From NCBI GenBank assembly GCA_017965425.1, contig JAGCPY010000087.1, forward strand, positions 1 through 38,852: 38,852 bases of DNA, read 5' to 3'. Both the position numbers and the translations under genes were made by a program. This document shows positions 8,777-16,155 of this stretch, piece after piece; position 1 is the stretch's first letter, and each line of letters opens with the position of its first letter. The notes beneath the pieces are model-generated. The model was not told where the DNA came from. It searched no databases and saw nothing but the letters and a program-made list of their open reading frames with translations. Origin of the DNA: Bacteroidaceae bacterium (GTDB lineage: Bacteria > Bacteroidota > Bacteroidia > Bacteroidales > Bacteroidaceae).

Positions 8777-9541
8777 TCACCGATTACCGCGTCTGGAACT
8801 GCCATTGGCTGCACCCGAGGACTGCGGTGTCGAGGTGGTCGTGGCAGCCGAGCGAGAAGAGCTATTGGCACGTCCGTTTCCATTGACGGTGGAACGATCC
8901 TGCACGGGAGAGGCCGTGGAACCATTGACGCGGTTGCTATTCTGGTTCGCTGCAGAGGCTCCTCTTGAAGAACGTCCGGAAGGAATCGCATTCACGGTGT
9001 GTTCATTGGCTCTGCCCGTATTCTTGCCGAGATTATTCCGCATGGACATCCTTTCATCGCGAGGATGGTTGGGAGTTGAAGGAGCTCCATAGTTGCGATT
9101 GGCATAGTAGCTTTCCTTTCTCGTGTTATGTCCGCCCTGATACGTTCCGTATGCCGAAGGACGATAATAATAGTACTGGTTCTGGTTGGTGTAGCGGGTG
9201 CGAAGACCAAGCGTGAAGCTATTGTGCATCCAAGACATTGGGCGATAGAAATCTACGATGCTGCAATAGGCATTCCACTGCCAGGCATTGAGGACATAGC
9301 GGAGATCCGAGTTTCTGCGGATCCAATAGACACCGCCCAGATCCGTTGGCGAGTGCAAGGTCAGCAGATAGTCGAGGTTGATTTCATAGACAGCTTCATA
9401 TTGCTCAAGACTCAAGCTCAGTTCATACGCCATTTTGTCGGTGAGGAACAAGGCTTCATTGCGTGCCTTGGAGAAGCTCATGGCTGCGGCGGAGGCGACC
9501 ATCATCACCATCACTGCCAGGGTTGTCATTAAGCGTTTCAT
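8777..9541 (-). CDS. Secreted protein with Ser/Asn-rich low-complexity tail, unknown function
   Basis: I place the start at the ATG 9541-9539, since it opens a clear signal peptide (MKRLMTTLAVMVMMVASAAA). The longer frame to 9703 would run through the promoter. The mature N-terminal half (about residues 21-130) is conserved-looking and rich in aromatic residues ('LSLSLEQYEAVYEINLDYL', 'YRPMSWMHNSF'). The C-terminal half is low complexity, with Asn, Ser, Gly and Arg ('NGNGRANSSSRSAATTT'). No enzyme motif is recognised. An envelope or periplasmic location is inferred from the signal peptide. It has its own well-formed promoter and precedes pfkA by 26 bp. Confidence 0.75.
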   Translation of the reverse strand: MKRLMTTLAVMVMMVASAAAMSFSKARNEALFLTDKMAYELSLSLEQYEAVYEINLDYLLTLHSPTDLGGVYWIRRNSDLRYVLNAWQWNAYCSIVDFYRPMSWMHNSFTLGLRTRYTNQNQYYYYRPSAYGTYQGGHNTRKESYYANRNYGAPSTPNHPRDERMSMRNNLGKNTGRANEHTVNAIPSGRSSRGASAANQNSNRVNGSTASPVQDRSTVNGNGRANSSSRSAATTTSTPQSSGAANGSSRRGNR

Positions 9542-9596
9542 GTCATTTAGTCTTTTAGGGTGATACTTTTGTTGCCTTTTCTCTGTTTTGACAGTG

Positions 9597-9627
9597 CAAA
9601 GGAACACATTTTCCCGCACATCACAAA
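9597..9627 (-). promoter_or_regulatory. Promoter for the secreted protein and probably pfkA
   Basis: On the minus strand, TTTG (9627-9624), a 19-bp spacer and TTCCTTTG (9604-9597) fit the Bacteroidetes -33/-7 pattern, with one mismatch in the -7 (TT for TA). The predicted leader is about 45-50 nt before the ATG at 9541. Confidence 0.65.
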
Positions 9628-9713
9628 GGAAAAAGCCCGAAACCATGCAAGGAAAATCCCTATCTCGAAGAAGGATTCCCCAAACCAACCTGAAGATGCA
9701 CACCTAAAGCCAA

Positions 9714-9751
9714 GAAGGTGCACACCTTCCATAAAGAAGATGCACACTTCT
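9714..9751. repeat. Pair of small palindromes (GAAGGTGCACACCTTC type)
   Basis: GAAGGTGCACACCTTC (9714-9729) has 7-bp arms. A related AGAAGATGCACACTTCT lies at 9735-9751, and a third partial copy (GAAGATGCACACC) at about 9692. An almost identical palindrome, GAAGGTGTACACCTTC, lies at 24852-24867. In both places it precedes a GGTGAGGGA module, suggesting that they travel together. Confidence 0.75.
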
Positions 9752-9805
9752 AGACAGAATGCGAGGCACCGAACCACTCCGCCTACTCACTCTTTTTTGA
9801 TCATC

Positions 9806-9900
9806 ATCCCTCAATCCCTCACCTTTTCATTCATCTTCCTGTAAACGAAGCACTTGTGGGTGAGACTTTGGTGAGGGATAGGTGAGGGATGGTGAGGTTT
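9806..9900 (+). repeat. GGTGAGGGA module A (left block, 35-bp spacer, iteron array)
   Basis: The left block ATCCCTCAATCCCTCACC is at 9806-9823, the variable spacer at 9824-9858 (35 bp), and the right block of GGTGAG-type iterons at 9859-9897, ending in TTTT. The block next to the spacer is inverted relative to the right block, so the RNA could form a hairpin with a 35-nt loop. It is followed head-to-head by module B. Confidence 0.85.
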
Positions 9901-10006
9901 TCGCCATTTCCCTCACCATCCCACACCTATCCCTCACCAAAGCCTCACCCATAAACAGCTCGTTACCAACGCAGTACGTCAAAAGGTGAGGGATTGAGGG
10001 ATTTTG
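9901..10006 (-). repeat. GGTGAGGGA module B, inverted to module A
   Basis: Read on the minus strand, the left block is 10006-9985 (ATCCCTCAATCCCTCACC core), the spacer 9984-9950 (35 bp), and the iterons run from 9949 to about 9908. Together with module A it makes a 200-bp near-symmetrical inverted structure centred on about 9903. The two spacers differ in sequence although both start with TTTT. Confidence 0.85.
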
Positions 10007-10017
10007 CATAAAAAAGT

Positions 10018-10312
10018 TATTGGTGTCCGGTAAACTTATAGTTGGTACCTCATCATGCCCGTCTCCATAGGTCTTTTCGTTGATTCCGCCTTAAGGAGGC
10101 TTGGAGGAACGGCCTAAAAGGCCAACAGCAAAAAGCCCAGGGCAGCGCCCTGGGTATCAAGGTGGTAGGTATATGCGCCCTGAAAGGGCAAAAGCCTTAT
10201 ATTCAACGCTTTTGCCCCTTCAGGGCGACTTTATTCTATTCATCATACCCAGGGCGATGCCCTGGGCTGACTGCTCATTGGCCTTTCAGGCCGTTTTTAC
10301 CGGACACCAATA
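10018..10312. mobile_element. 295-bp foldback (MITE / REP-cluster-like) element with 17-bp perfect terminal inverted repeats
   Basis: TATTGGTGTCCGGTAAA at 10018-10034 is exactly inverted at 10296-10312. Inside, the halves 10111-10195 and 10208-10292 are long inverted copies of each other. Each carries three short hairpins in matching order: GGCCTAAAAGGCC / GGCCTTTCAGGCC, CCCAGGGCAGCGCCCTGGG / CCCAGGGCGATGCCCTGGG and CGCCCTGAAAGGGC / GCCCCTTCAGGGCG. No transposase is encoded. A decayed relative is found in 25322-26047. The element abuts the rpsA terminator. It is non-autonomous and would need a transposase elsewhere. Confidence 0.85.
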
Positions 10313-10356
10313 TAAAAAAGTCTGTGTCAGGAAGCGCTGTTGCGTCCTGACACAGA
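10313..10356 (-). terminator. Rho-independent terminator of rpsA
   Basis: TCTGTGTCAGGA (10321-10332) pairs perfectly with TCCTGACACAGA (10345-10356). On the minus strand the hairpin is followed by CTTTTTTATA (10320-10311). It lies about 30 bp downstream of the rpsA stop codon. The foldback element begins directly at the end of the U-tract. Confidence 0.9.
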
Positions 10357-10388
10357 ACATCTATGATACCAAGTCTTTTAAACCTGTC

Positions 10389-12188
10389 TTATTCGCCTTG
10401 CTCGAGCTTAGCCTTCAGTGCAGCCAGCGCGTCGATGTCACCGAGGGTGGTGCTGGCAGCCTGATTCTGGATAACGGGCTGTTCCTCACGTGCCTTGGCG
10501 GGACGCTTCGTGGCAGCGCGCTCTGCCTTGCGAGCCTCGCGGGCTTCGCGACGAGCCTCATCCTCAAAGATGCGGCTGTGGCTGAGGATGATGCGCTTGC
10601 TGTCCTTGTTGAACTCAATGACCTTGAACTGCAGCTTTTCGCCCTGCTGTGCCTGGCTGCCATCTTCCTTGACAAGATGCTTGGGAGTGGCAAAACCTTC
10701 GACACCATATTCGAGCTGGATGACGGCACCCTTGTCGAGCAGTTCGGTGATGGTTCCCTCGTGGACACTGTCAACAGTGAAGACCGTCTCAAAGACATCC
10801 CAAGGATTCTCTTCCAGCTGCTTGTGACCAAGGCTGAGGCGACGGTTGTCCTTGTCGATTTCGAGGACAACGACCTCGATGTCGGAACCAATCTGCGTGA
10901 ACTCGCTGGGATGCTTCACCTTCTTCGTCCAGCTGAGATCGCTGATGTGGATGAGACCGTCAACACCCTCTTCGATTTCGACGAAGACGCCGAAGTTGGT
11001 GAAATTGCGGACGCGGGCAGTGTGCTTGGAACCAACGGGGTAGCGCTGTTCGATGTTCTCCCACGGATCTTCCTTGAGTTGCTTGATACCCAAAGACATC
11101 TTGCGTTCCTCGCGGTCGAGGGTGAGGATAACGGCTTCTACCTCGTCGCCCACCTTCATGAAGTCCTGAGCGCTGCGGAGGTGCTGGCTCCATGACATCT
11201 CGCTGACGTGGATGAGACCTTCGACTCCAGGTGCGACCTCGATGAATGCACCATAGTCGGCCATGACGACGACCTTACCATGCACGTGGTCACCCACCTT
11301 GAGGTTAGGATCGAGAGCGTCCCAAGGATGAGGTGTGAGCTGCTTGAGGCCGAGGGCGATGCGCTTCTTTTCCTCGTCGAAGTCAAGGATGACGACGTTG
11401 AGTTTCTGGTCGAGTTCGACCACCTCGTGCGGATCGCTGACGCGGCCCCAGCTGAGGTCTGTGATGTGGATGAGACCATCGACACCACCCAAGTCGATGA
11501 AGACACCGTAAGAGGTGATGTTCTTGACGGTTCCCTCGAGCACCTGACCCTTTTCGAGCTTGGAGATAATCTCCTTCTTCTGCTGCTCGAGTTCGGCCTC
11601 GATGAGTGCCTTGTGGCTGACAACGACATTGCGATAGTCCTGATTGATTTTCACAATCTTGAACTCCATGGTCTTGCCGACGAATACGTCGTAGTCACGA
11701 ATGGGCTTCACGTCAATCTGGCTGCCGGGCAGGAATGCCTCGATGCCGAAGACATCGACAATCATGCCACCCTTGGTGCGGCACTTGATGAAACCCTTGA
11801 CGATTTCCTCGTTCTCCAAAGCGGCGTTGACACGCTCCCAGCTCTTGGTGGCGCGAGCCTTCTTGTGAGAGAGGATGAGTTGTCCTTTCTTGTCTTCCTG
11901 ATTTTCGATATAGACCTCCACGGTGTCGCCCACCTTCAGGTCTGGATTGTAGCGGAACTCGCTGACAGGAATGATACCATCGCTCTTGTAGCCGATGTTG
12001 ACAACGACCTCACGCTTGTTTACGCTGATGACCGTACCGTCCACGACGTCGTGGTCATTGACGTTGTTCAGGCTTTGTTCGTATGCCTGCTGTTGTTGTT
12101 CGCGGCTCTCGCCGGTCGTTGAGCCACCCTGCTCATAGTCTTTCCAATCGAAGTCGGCAAGGGGCTGAATGTTGTTTAAGTTTGACAT
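10389..12188 (-). CDS. rpsA: 30S ribosomal protein S1
   Basis: 599 residues with six S1 (OB-fold) RNA-binding repeats at about 47-115, 130-197, 215-283, 302-370, 389-457 and 476-545. Repeats 3-5 are the most canonical ('GVFIDLGGVDGLIHITDLSW', 'GAFIEVAPGVEGLIHVSEMSW', 'GVFVEIEEGVDGLIHISDLSW'). S1 binds mRNA leaders and helps deliver them to the 30S subunit. An N-terminal acidic and Gln-rich extension (1-45) and a basic Ala/Arg/Glu tail (about 546-599) flank the repeats. The gene stands alone, with its own promoter motif and a strong terminator. Bacteroidetes mRNAs often lack Shine-Dalgarno sequences, so S1 is thought to matter greatly there (general knowledge, not shown here). Confidence 0.97.
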   Translation of the reverse strand: MSNLNNIQPLADFDWKDYEQGGSTTGESREQQQQAYEQSLNNVNDHDVVDGTVISVNKREVVVNIGYKSDGIIPVSEFRYNPDLKVGDTVEVYIENQEDKKGQLILSHKKARATKSWERVNAALENEEIVKGFIKCRTKGGMIVDVFGIEAFLPGSQIDVKPIRDYDVFVGKTMEFKIVKINQDYRNVVVSHKALIEAELEQQKKEIISKLEKGQVLEGTVKNITSYGVFIDLGGVDGLIHITDLSWGRVSDPHEVVELDQKLNVVILDFDEEKKRIALGLKQLTPHPWDALDPNLKVGDHVHGKVVVMADYGAFIEVAPGVEGLIHVSEMSWSQHLRSAQDFMKVGDEVEAVILTLDREERKMSLGIKQLKEDPWENIEQRYPVGSKHTARVRNFTNFGVFVEIEEGVDGLIHISDLSWTKKVKHPSEFTQIGSDIEVVVLEIDKDNRRLSLGHKQLEENPWDVFETVFTVDSVHEGTITELLDKGAVIQLEYGVEGFATPKHLVKEDGSQAQQGEKLQFKVIEFNKDSKRIILSHSRIFEDEARREAREARKAERAATKRPAKAREEQPVIQNQAASTTLGDIDALAALKAKLEQGE

Positions 12189-12252
12189 AAAGTTAATTAA
12201 AAAAGAGATAATAATTGATAGAGTTAGACATTATGTTGTTGAAACTCGGGCG

Positions 12253-12260
12253 CAAAGGTA
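12253..12260 (-). promoter_or_regulatory. -7 element of the rpsA promoter
   Basis: Reads TACCTTTG on the minus strand, a perfect TAnnTTTG, about 65 bp upstream of the rpsA ATG. The -33 region at about 12281 reads only GTTG, a weak match. Confidence 0.6.
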
Positions 12261-12358
12261 CAAAAAAGAGCCGAAACACAACAACGAAAGTACTACTTTT
12301 TATCAAGAAACCACCTTTTTTCCCCTGAACGACCTACAAAAAAAGATGAAAGAGGGAA

Positions 12359-13063
12359 TTATTCGTTCATCTTCTCCATATTATCCCGAGCCATACGGAT
12401 GTATTCCTGCACATAGGCATCTTCGAGAAATGCGGGGCTGGCAAGCGTGATGAGTTCTTCTATTTGGGGATTGAGGACAGGATAAGGGAAGCCCGAAGTA
12501 ACAATCATGAAGACACCCGGCCCAAGGACATTGTCCATGTTGTCCTTGATGAAACGAACAACGAGTCGGTCCTCCTGCTTTCCCAAGACAGCAGCTTCCT
12601 GATTTAACTGTCGGATAATGTCGTCGTGATCCATACCTTCAAGAATCATGCGGCTTTCCTTTCGTGGAAGCTCGGCCAGCTGCAAATCAAGGGCAGTCTT
12701 GCGCTTGATGAAGGCGAAAAGCGTGTCGTTCAGTTCAGAACCAATGACTTTGCGCTCGTTCTCGTTGAGCAGGATGGTGAGCGGATGACCGTCCAGCACA
12801 ACCGGCATGATGCTCTCGTCGCCGAGGAACAAATTGGCCATCACGACGGAATCGAGTGCAGCCCCGTTGAAATGGAACTTACCATGCATGATGCGTGTGG
12901 AGTCAATAGAGACCAAATCGCCATCGTGAAAGACGCGCAAGGAGAGCACTTTCCCTTCCAGCTCAGCAATGGTAGTTGAGCCTTGAATCTCCAAGCGGTC
13001 TTTACATGCTGTAAGAAAGAACACGCAGAACGATAATAGGAAAAAAGATATTCTGTTCGTCAT
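12359..13063 (-). CDS. DUF4369-type lipoprotein
   Basis: 234 residues. A lipoprotein signal peptide ends in the lipobox 'FFLTAC' with Cys20, so the protein is probably anchored in the inner or outer membrane. The region about 26-115 ('IQGSTTIAELEGKVLSLRV', 'DSTRIMHGKFHFNG', 'GHPLTILLNENERKVIGSELND') matches the DUF4369 pattern common in Bacteroidetes, where it often precedes a thioredoxin-like domain. Here the remaining C-terminal part is helical, with no CxxC, so the redox domain is absent. It is the last gene of a minus-strand run (DivIC, small membrane protein, plsC, this gene) with gaps of 3-20 bp. Function is unknown. Confidence 0.8.
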   Translation of the reverse strand: MTNRISFFLLSFCVFFLTACKDRLEIQGSTTIAELEGKVLSLRVFHDGDLVSIDSTRIMHGKFHFNGAALDSVVMANLFLGDESIMPVVLDGHPLTILLNENERKVIGSELNDTLFAFIKRKTALDLQLAELPRKESRMILEGMDHDDIIRQLNQEAAVLGKQEDRLVVRFIKDNMDNVLGPGVFMIVTSGFPYPVLNPQIEELITLASPAFLEDAYVQEYIRMARDNMEKMNE

Positions 13064-13083
13064 AAATAAATCCTGTTATGGCT

Positions 13084-13854
13084 TCAATCCTCGGGATTGT
13101 AGGTGCCTGAAGGCGGTGCTGAGGGTTGGGTTGTCAGGCTTCCATTGATGACATCGAAAGCCTGCTGCATCATGGCGTGTTCATCTTCCACGCCTGTTCC
13201 GCGAGGTTGAATAGGAGTGTGAATGGTCAAAGAAAGGGGATGCCACGTGACAAAATTCATGCCACGTGAACGCGGGAGGACATCAAAAGACCCGTTGATG
13301 GTCACGGGCAGCAACGGCAACTGCAACTCATCGGCCAGCTGAAAAGCGCCACGCTTGAAACGTCTCATGCGGCCATCCCACGTTCGGGCTCCTTCAGGAA
13401 AGACCACCAACGACATTCCGTCCTGCAAGACGGCACGAGCACGGGCATGAGTTTCTGACAATGCCTTTGGACCTCCCTTTTGATCGACAAAGATAAAACC
13501 GGCTGACTCGCAAGCCTTCCCTATGAGAGGCATGTCGCGCAGTTCTTTCTTCATCATCCACTTGAAATGGCGACCAAGAAAGCCATAGACAAGGAAGATG
13601 TCGAACGCGCCCTGATGGTTGGGAATGATGATGTAACTCTGGCGTGGATCCATGTGTTCACGTCCCCTGATATGAACAGGCAACAATAGCACGCGGATGA
13701 AGGCCCGCGACCACCATCGGCCTGGATAATAACTCCACCAAGAAGCATCCAGCAGCGTACATCCAATCGTCACGGAAAAAGCCGTCACAATGGTCAATAT
13801 CAACAGGATAGGCGCTGCAATGAACAGCTGATAGCATCGATAGATGAACTTCAT
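13084..13854 (-). CDS. plsC: 1-acyl-sn-glycerol-3-phosphate acyltransferase
   Basis: 256 residues. It acylates lysophosphatidate to phosphatidate in membrane phospholipid synthesis. The catalytic HX4D motif is 'NHQGAFD' (His80-Asp85). The substrate-binding 'VVFPEGART' lies at about residue 150. An N-terminal membrane segment (about 10-33) would anchor it to the inner membrane. It lies 20 bp upstream of the DUF4369 gene and 13 bp downstream of the small membrane protein gene, so it is probably in one transcript. Paralogous PlsC-like acyltransferases exist in Bacteroidetes, so the exact acyl acceptor is inferred from motifs only. Confidence 0.9.
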   Translation of the reverse strand: MKFIYRCYQLFIAAPILLILTIVTAFSVTIGCTLLDASWWSYYPGRWWSRAFIRVLLLPVHIRGREHMDPRQSYIIIPNHQGAFDIFLVYGFLGRHFKWMMKKELRDMPLIGKACESAGFIFVDQKGGPKALSETHARARAVLQDGMSLVVFPEGARTWDGRMRRFKRGAFQLADELQLPLLPVTINGSFDVLPRSRGMNFVTWHPLSLTIHTPIQPRGTGVEDEHAMMQQAFDVINGSLTTQPSAPPSGTYNPED

Positions 13855-13867
13855 GACATCTTGTTTT

Positions 13868-14248
13868 TCATTGTTCCCCGTCTCTTTCCTTTTTCAGTTC
13901 AGAAGGAATCCTGAACGCAGTATAGAGTTCCAATACACAGCCAATGGCCAGACAAACGACCCACTCGTTTCGACGTGCAAATCCAAACTGCCCCACCTGC
14001 ATGGCCATACAACAGGCAGCACACAGGAAAGCCACTTGCCCCAACAACTGCTGACGCCGCAGACGACGGATGGTGAAGTTGCGTCCTTCATAACGCTGTA
14101 ACATTCGTGTTGGACAATAGGCCAATGCACCTATACTATAAATGAAAGTCGCCCATAGAGGCTTCCACATAAACAACGCCGCCCCTAACGGCATAAAGAC
14201 AGCTGCCATTTGCTGCAAGACAACGAGTCGCTTATCCAATTCTTCCAT
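13868..14248 (-). CDS. Small integral membrane protein, unknown function
   Basis: 126 residues from the ATG at 14248; an in-frame GTG at 14257 would add three. Four hydrophobic segments are visible (about 15-28, 31-44, 68-84 and 92-107), with a basic cytoplasmic-type loop in between ('RYEGRNFTIRRLRRQQLLG'). No family is recognised with certainty. It sits between divIC-like and plsC genes with tiny gaps (12 and 13 bp), so expression is probably coupled to cell-envelope genes. Confidence 0.75.
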   Translation of the reverse strand: MEELDKRLVVLQQMAAVFMPLGAALFMWKPLWATFIYSIGALAYCPTRMLQRYEGRNFTIRRLRRQQLLGQVAFLCAACCMAMQVGQFGFARRNEWVVCLAIGCVLELYTAFRIPSELKKERDGEQ

Positions 14249-14260
14249 GATTCCCACACA

Positions 14261-14581
14261 TTATTGGCCTGTACTGGCTGAATCTGCGTCCATGATGACA
14301 AAGACATCTTCGTTCGCACGTTTCATAAAGTAGCGTTCCCGCGCCATCTTTTCGACAGTGGAGGGGCTGGTTTCCAAGGCTTCAAGTTGCGCCGTTTCCG
14401 CTTCGTATTGAGCTTGGAACTTATCAATCTCGCGCCGCAGGTTGCCGATTTCCACGTTCCGTTCATAACGAACCCATAGGCTGTTCTCATCCAACACTCC
14501 CAAGATGAGCAGGAAAATAAAAATAGCTACTACATATTTGTAGCGGCGCACATAACCCCATAAAGTAAATAGTCGTCCCAT
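14261..14581 (-). CDS. FtsB/DivIC-family septum formation protein
   Basis: 106 residues: a short cytoplasmic N-terminus, a single membrane helix (about 17-31), then a coiled coil ('IGNLRREIDKFQAQYEAETAQLEALE', about 42-70) and the conserved 'VEKMARERYFMKRANEDVFVI' that is typical of FtsB/DivIC proteins. These bitopic proteins belong to the divisome FtsQ-FtsL-FtsB subcomplex. It is the first gene of the four-gene minus-strand run and is divergent from dnaX; the 143-bp spacer between them carries tandem 14-bp repeats. Confidence 0.85.
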   Translation of the reverse strand: MGRLFTLWGYVRRYKYVVAIFIFLLILGVLDENSLWVRYERNVEIGNLRREIDKFQAQYEAETAQLEALETSPSTVEKMARERYFMKRANEDVFVIMDADSASTGQ

Positions 14582-14626
14582 GTCTCTTGAGCCTTATTTT
14601 CTTGTTTGATGCCGCGAAGATACGCA

Positions 14627-14665
14627 AAACTTTAAACATTAAACTTTAATCATTAAACTTTTTTT
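14627..14665. repeat. 14-bp tandem repeat in the divIC-dnaX divergent spacer
   Basis: AAACTTTAAACATT (14627-14640), AAACTTTAATCATT (14641-14654) and a partial AAACTTT copy (from 14655) follow one another. They lie between the two divergent starts and upstream of the dnaX -7 element, so they could be a regulator site or simple AT-rich slippage. Confidence 0.7.
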
Positions 14666-14696
14666 CCATGAACGCTGTTTTTTCAATCTTTTTATG

Positions 14697-14718
14697 TATT
14701 TTTGCACGCAAAAAGGAG
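14697..14718 (+). promoter_or_regulatory. dnaX -7 element and ribosome-binding site
   Basis: TATTTTTG (14697-14704) fits TAnnTTTG. AAGGAG (14713-14718) stands 6 bp before the ATG at 14725. The promoter and RBS decide this start over the in-frame ATG at 14668, which lies upstream of the -7 element. Confidence 0.7.
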
Positions 14719-14724
14719 AAAAAT

Positions 14725-16155
14725 ATGTCCGAATACATCGTTTCTGCACGCAAGTACCGCCCCATGACGTTCGATACTGTGGTTGGACAAAGTTCCATCG
14801 CCACCACTTTGAAGAACGCAATCCATACGGGCAAGCTTGCTCATGCCTATCTTTTCTGCGGTCCTCGTGGTGTGGGCAAGACCACCTGCGCACGAATCTT
14901 CGCAAAGACCATCAACTGCCTCCATCCAAGAGAAGACGGCGAGGCATGTAATGAATGTGAATCCTGCCGTGCCTTCAATGAGCAACGCTCTCTGAACATT
15001 CATGAACTGGACGCTGCCTCCAACAACTCTGTCGATGACATCCGCAACCTCATTGACCAAGTGCGCATCCCGCCTCAGATTGGTAAATACAAAGTCTTCA
15101 TCATCGACGAGGTTCACATGCTCTCCACAGCCGCCTTCAACGCGTTCCTGAAAACGCTCGAAGAACCACCGGCACACGCTATCTTCATCCTCGCCACCAC
15201 TGAGAAGCACAAGATTCTGCCTACCATCCTCAGCCGATGCCAGATTTATGACTTCCAGCGGATGACCATCACGGACATCGTTCGCCATCTGACCCACGTC
15301 GCAGAGCAGGAAGGCTATACTTGTGAACCCGCCGCCCTGAACATCATCGCCCAGAAAGCCGACGGCGGTATGCGTGACGCGCTTTCCATCTTTGATCAGG
15401 TCGTCAGTTACACCGGCGGTAACATCACCTACCAACAGGTTATCGAAAACCTCAATGTTCTTGACTACGACTATTACTTCCGCCTTATCGATTTCCTGCT
15501 TGAGAAAAAGATTTCCGAAAGTCTTCTCCTCTATAACGAAGTGCTCAGCAAAGGCTTTGAAGGTGGACCGTTCATCAGTGGTTTAGCTTCTCATTTGCGC
15601 GATTTACTCGTCAGTCGCGATGCTCAGACGACACAACTTCTCGAAGTCAGTGAAGACATCCGCCAACGATATGCACAGCAAGCACAGCGCTGCAAGCCCC
15701 AATGGCTTTATCGAGCCATACGCCTCTGCAATGACTGCGACCAAGCCTATCGCACCAGCCGCAACAAACGCTTGCAAGTGGAACTGACGCTCATCGAAGC
15801 GGCACAGGCCACTGATGATGACCCTGGTGCGGGGCGTCGCCCTGCACGTCATATCCTTAAACCCATTTCAGCCACTTGGCAGCAGCTGCCAAGAAGGCTA
15901 CTCCTGTTGCCCCCTCGGTTCAACAGCCACCCGTTCTCGCCACCCCAAAAACGACTCCGCTTCCCCACGATGATGAGAGAGGCGGAGAGCCTTCATCCCC
16001 ACCAGCCAAGCTTAAAACATTTAAGCTCGGAAATCTTACTCCTTCCATCCGAACAGGAAAAGCTCCTTCATCACCTTCTGAAACATCTTCTGCTTCGGGC
16101 TCCCCTTCCGCTCCAAGTACGTCGTCCGACAATGTCACAAATGAGGCACCTTTGA
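14725..16155 (+). CDS. dnaX: DNA polymerase III gamma/tau subunit, zero-frame part
   Basis: Clamp-loader ATPase. The ATG at 14725 follows a good RBS. Walker A 'GPRGVGKTT' (residues 46-54), the zinc-binding cysteine cluster ('CLHPREDGEACNECESC'), Walker B 'VFIIDEVHML', sensor 1 'LATTEKHKI' and the collar domain are all normal to about residue 380 ('PGAGRRPARHILKPI'). After about 15865 the zero frame turns into Leu/Pro/His-rich nonsense ('RRLLLLPPRFNSHPF') and stops at 16155. The true C-terminal domain continues in the -1 frame (see 15861-16562). dnaX is a classic gene for programmed frameshifting, but I see no perfect slippery heptamer in the window where the shift must happen. A single-base deletion (real, or from assembly) near the TTT at 15866-15868 is the simpler reading. 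Confidence 0.93.
   Translation: MSEYIVSARKYRPMTFDTVVGQSSIATTLKNAIHTGKLAHAYLFCGPRGVGKTTCARIFAKTINCLHPREDGEACNECESCRAFNEQRSLNIHELDAASNNSVDDIRNLIDQVRIPPQIGKYKVFIIDEVHMLSTAAFNAFLKTLEEPPAHAIFILATTEKHKILPTILSRCQIYDFQRMTITDIVRHLTHVAEQEGYTCEPAALNIIAQKADGGMRDALSIFDQVVSYTGGNITYQQVIENLNVLDYDYYFRLIDFLLEKKISESLLLYNEVLSKGFEGGPFISGLASHLRDLLVSRDAQTTQLLEVSEDIRQRYAQQAQRCKPQWLYRAIRLCNDCDQAYRTSRNKRLQVELTLIEAAQATDDDPGAGRRPARHILKPISATWQQLPRRLLLLPPRFNSHPFSPPQKRLRFPTMMREAESLHPHQPSLKHLSSEILLLPSEQEKLLHHLLKHLLLRAPLPLQVRRPTMSQMRHL

Noticed and set aside
9806-10006. CRISPR array suggested by repeats with 35-bp spacers
   Set aside because: The blocks around each spacer are inverted to each other, only one spacer occurs per module, spacers share conserved positions, and no cas genes are present.
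10101-11195. 364-codon plus-strand frame over the rpsA end
   Set aside because: It is the complement of rpsA plus the foldback element; the S1 repeats on the minus strand explain the sequence.
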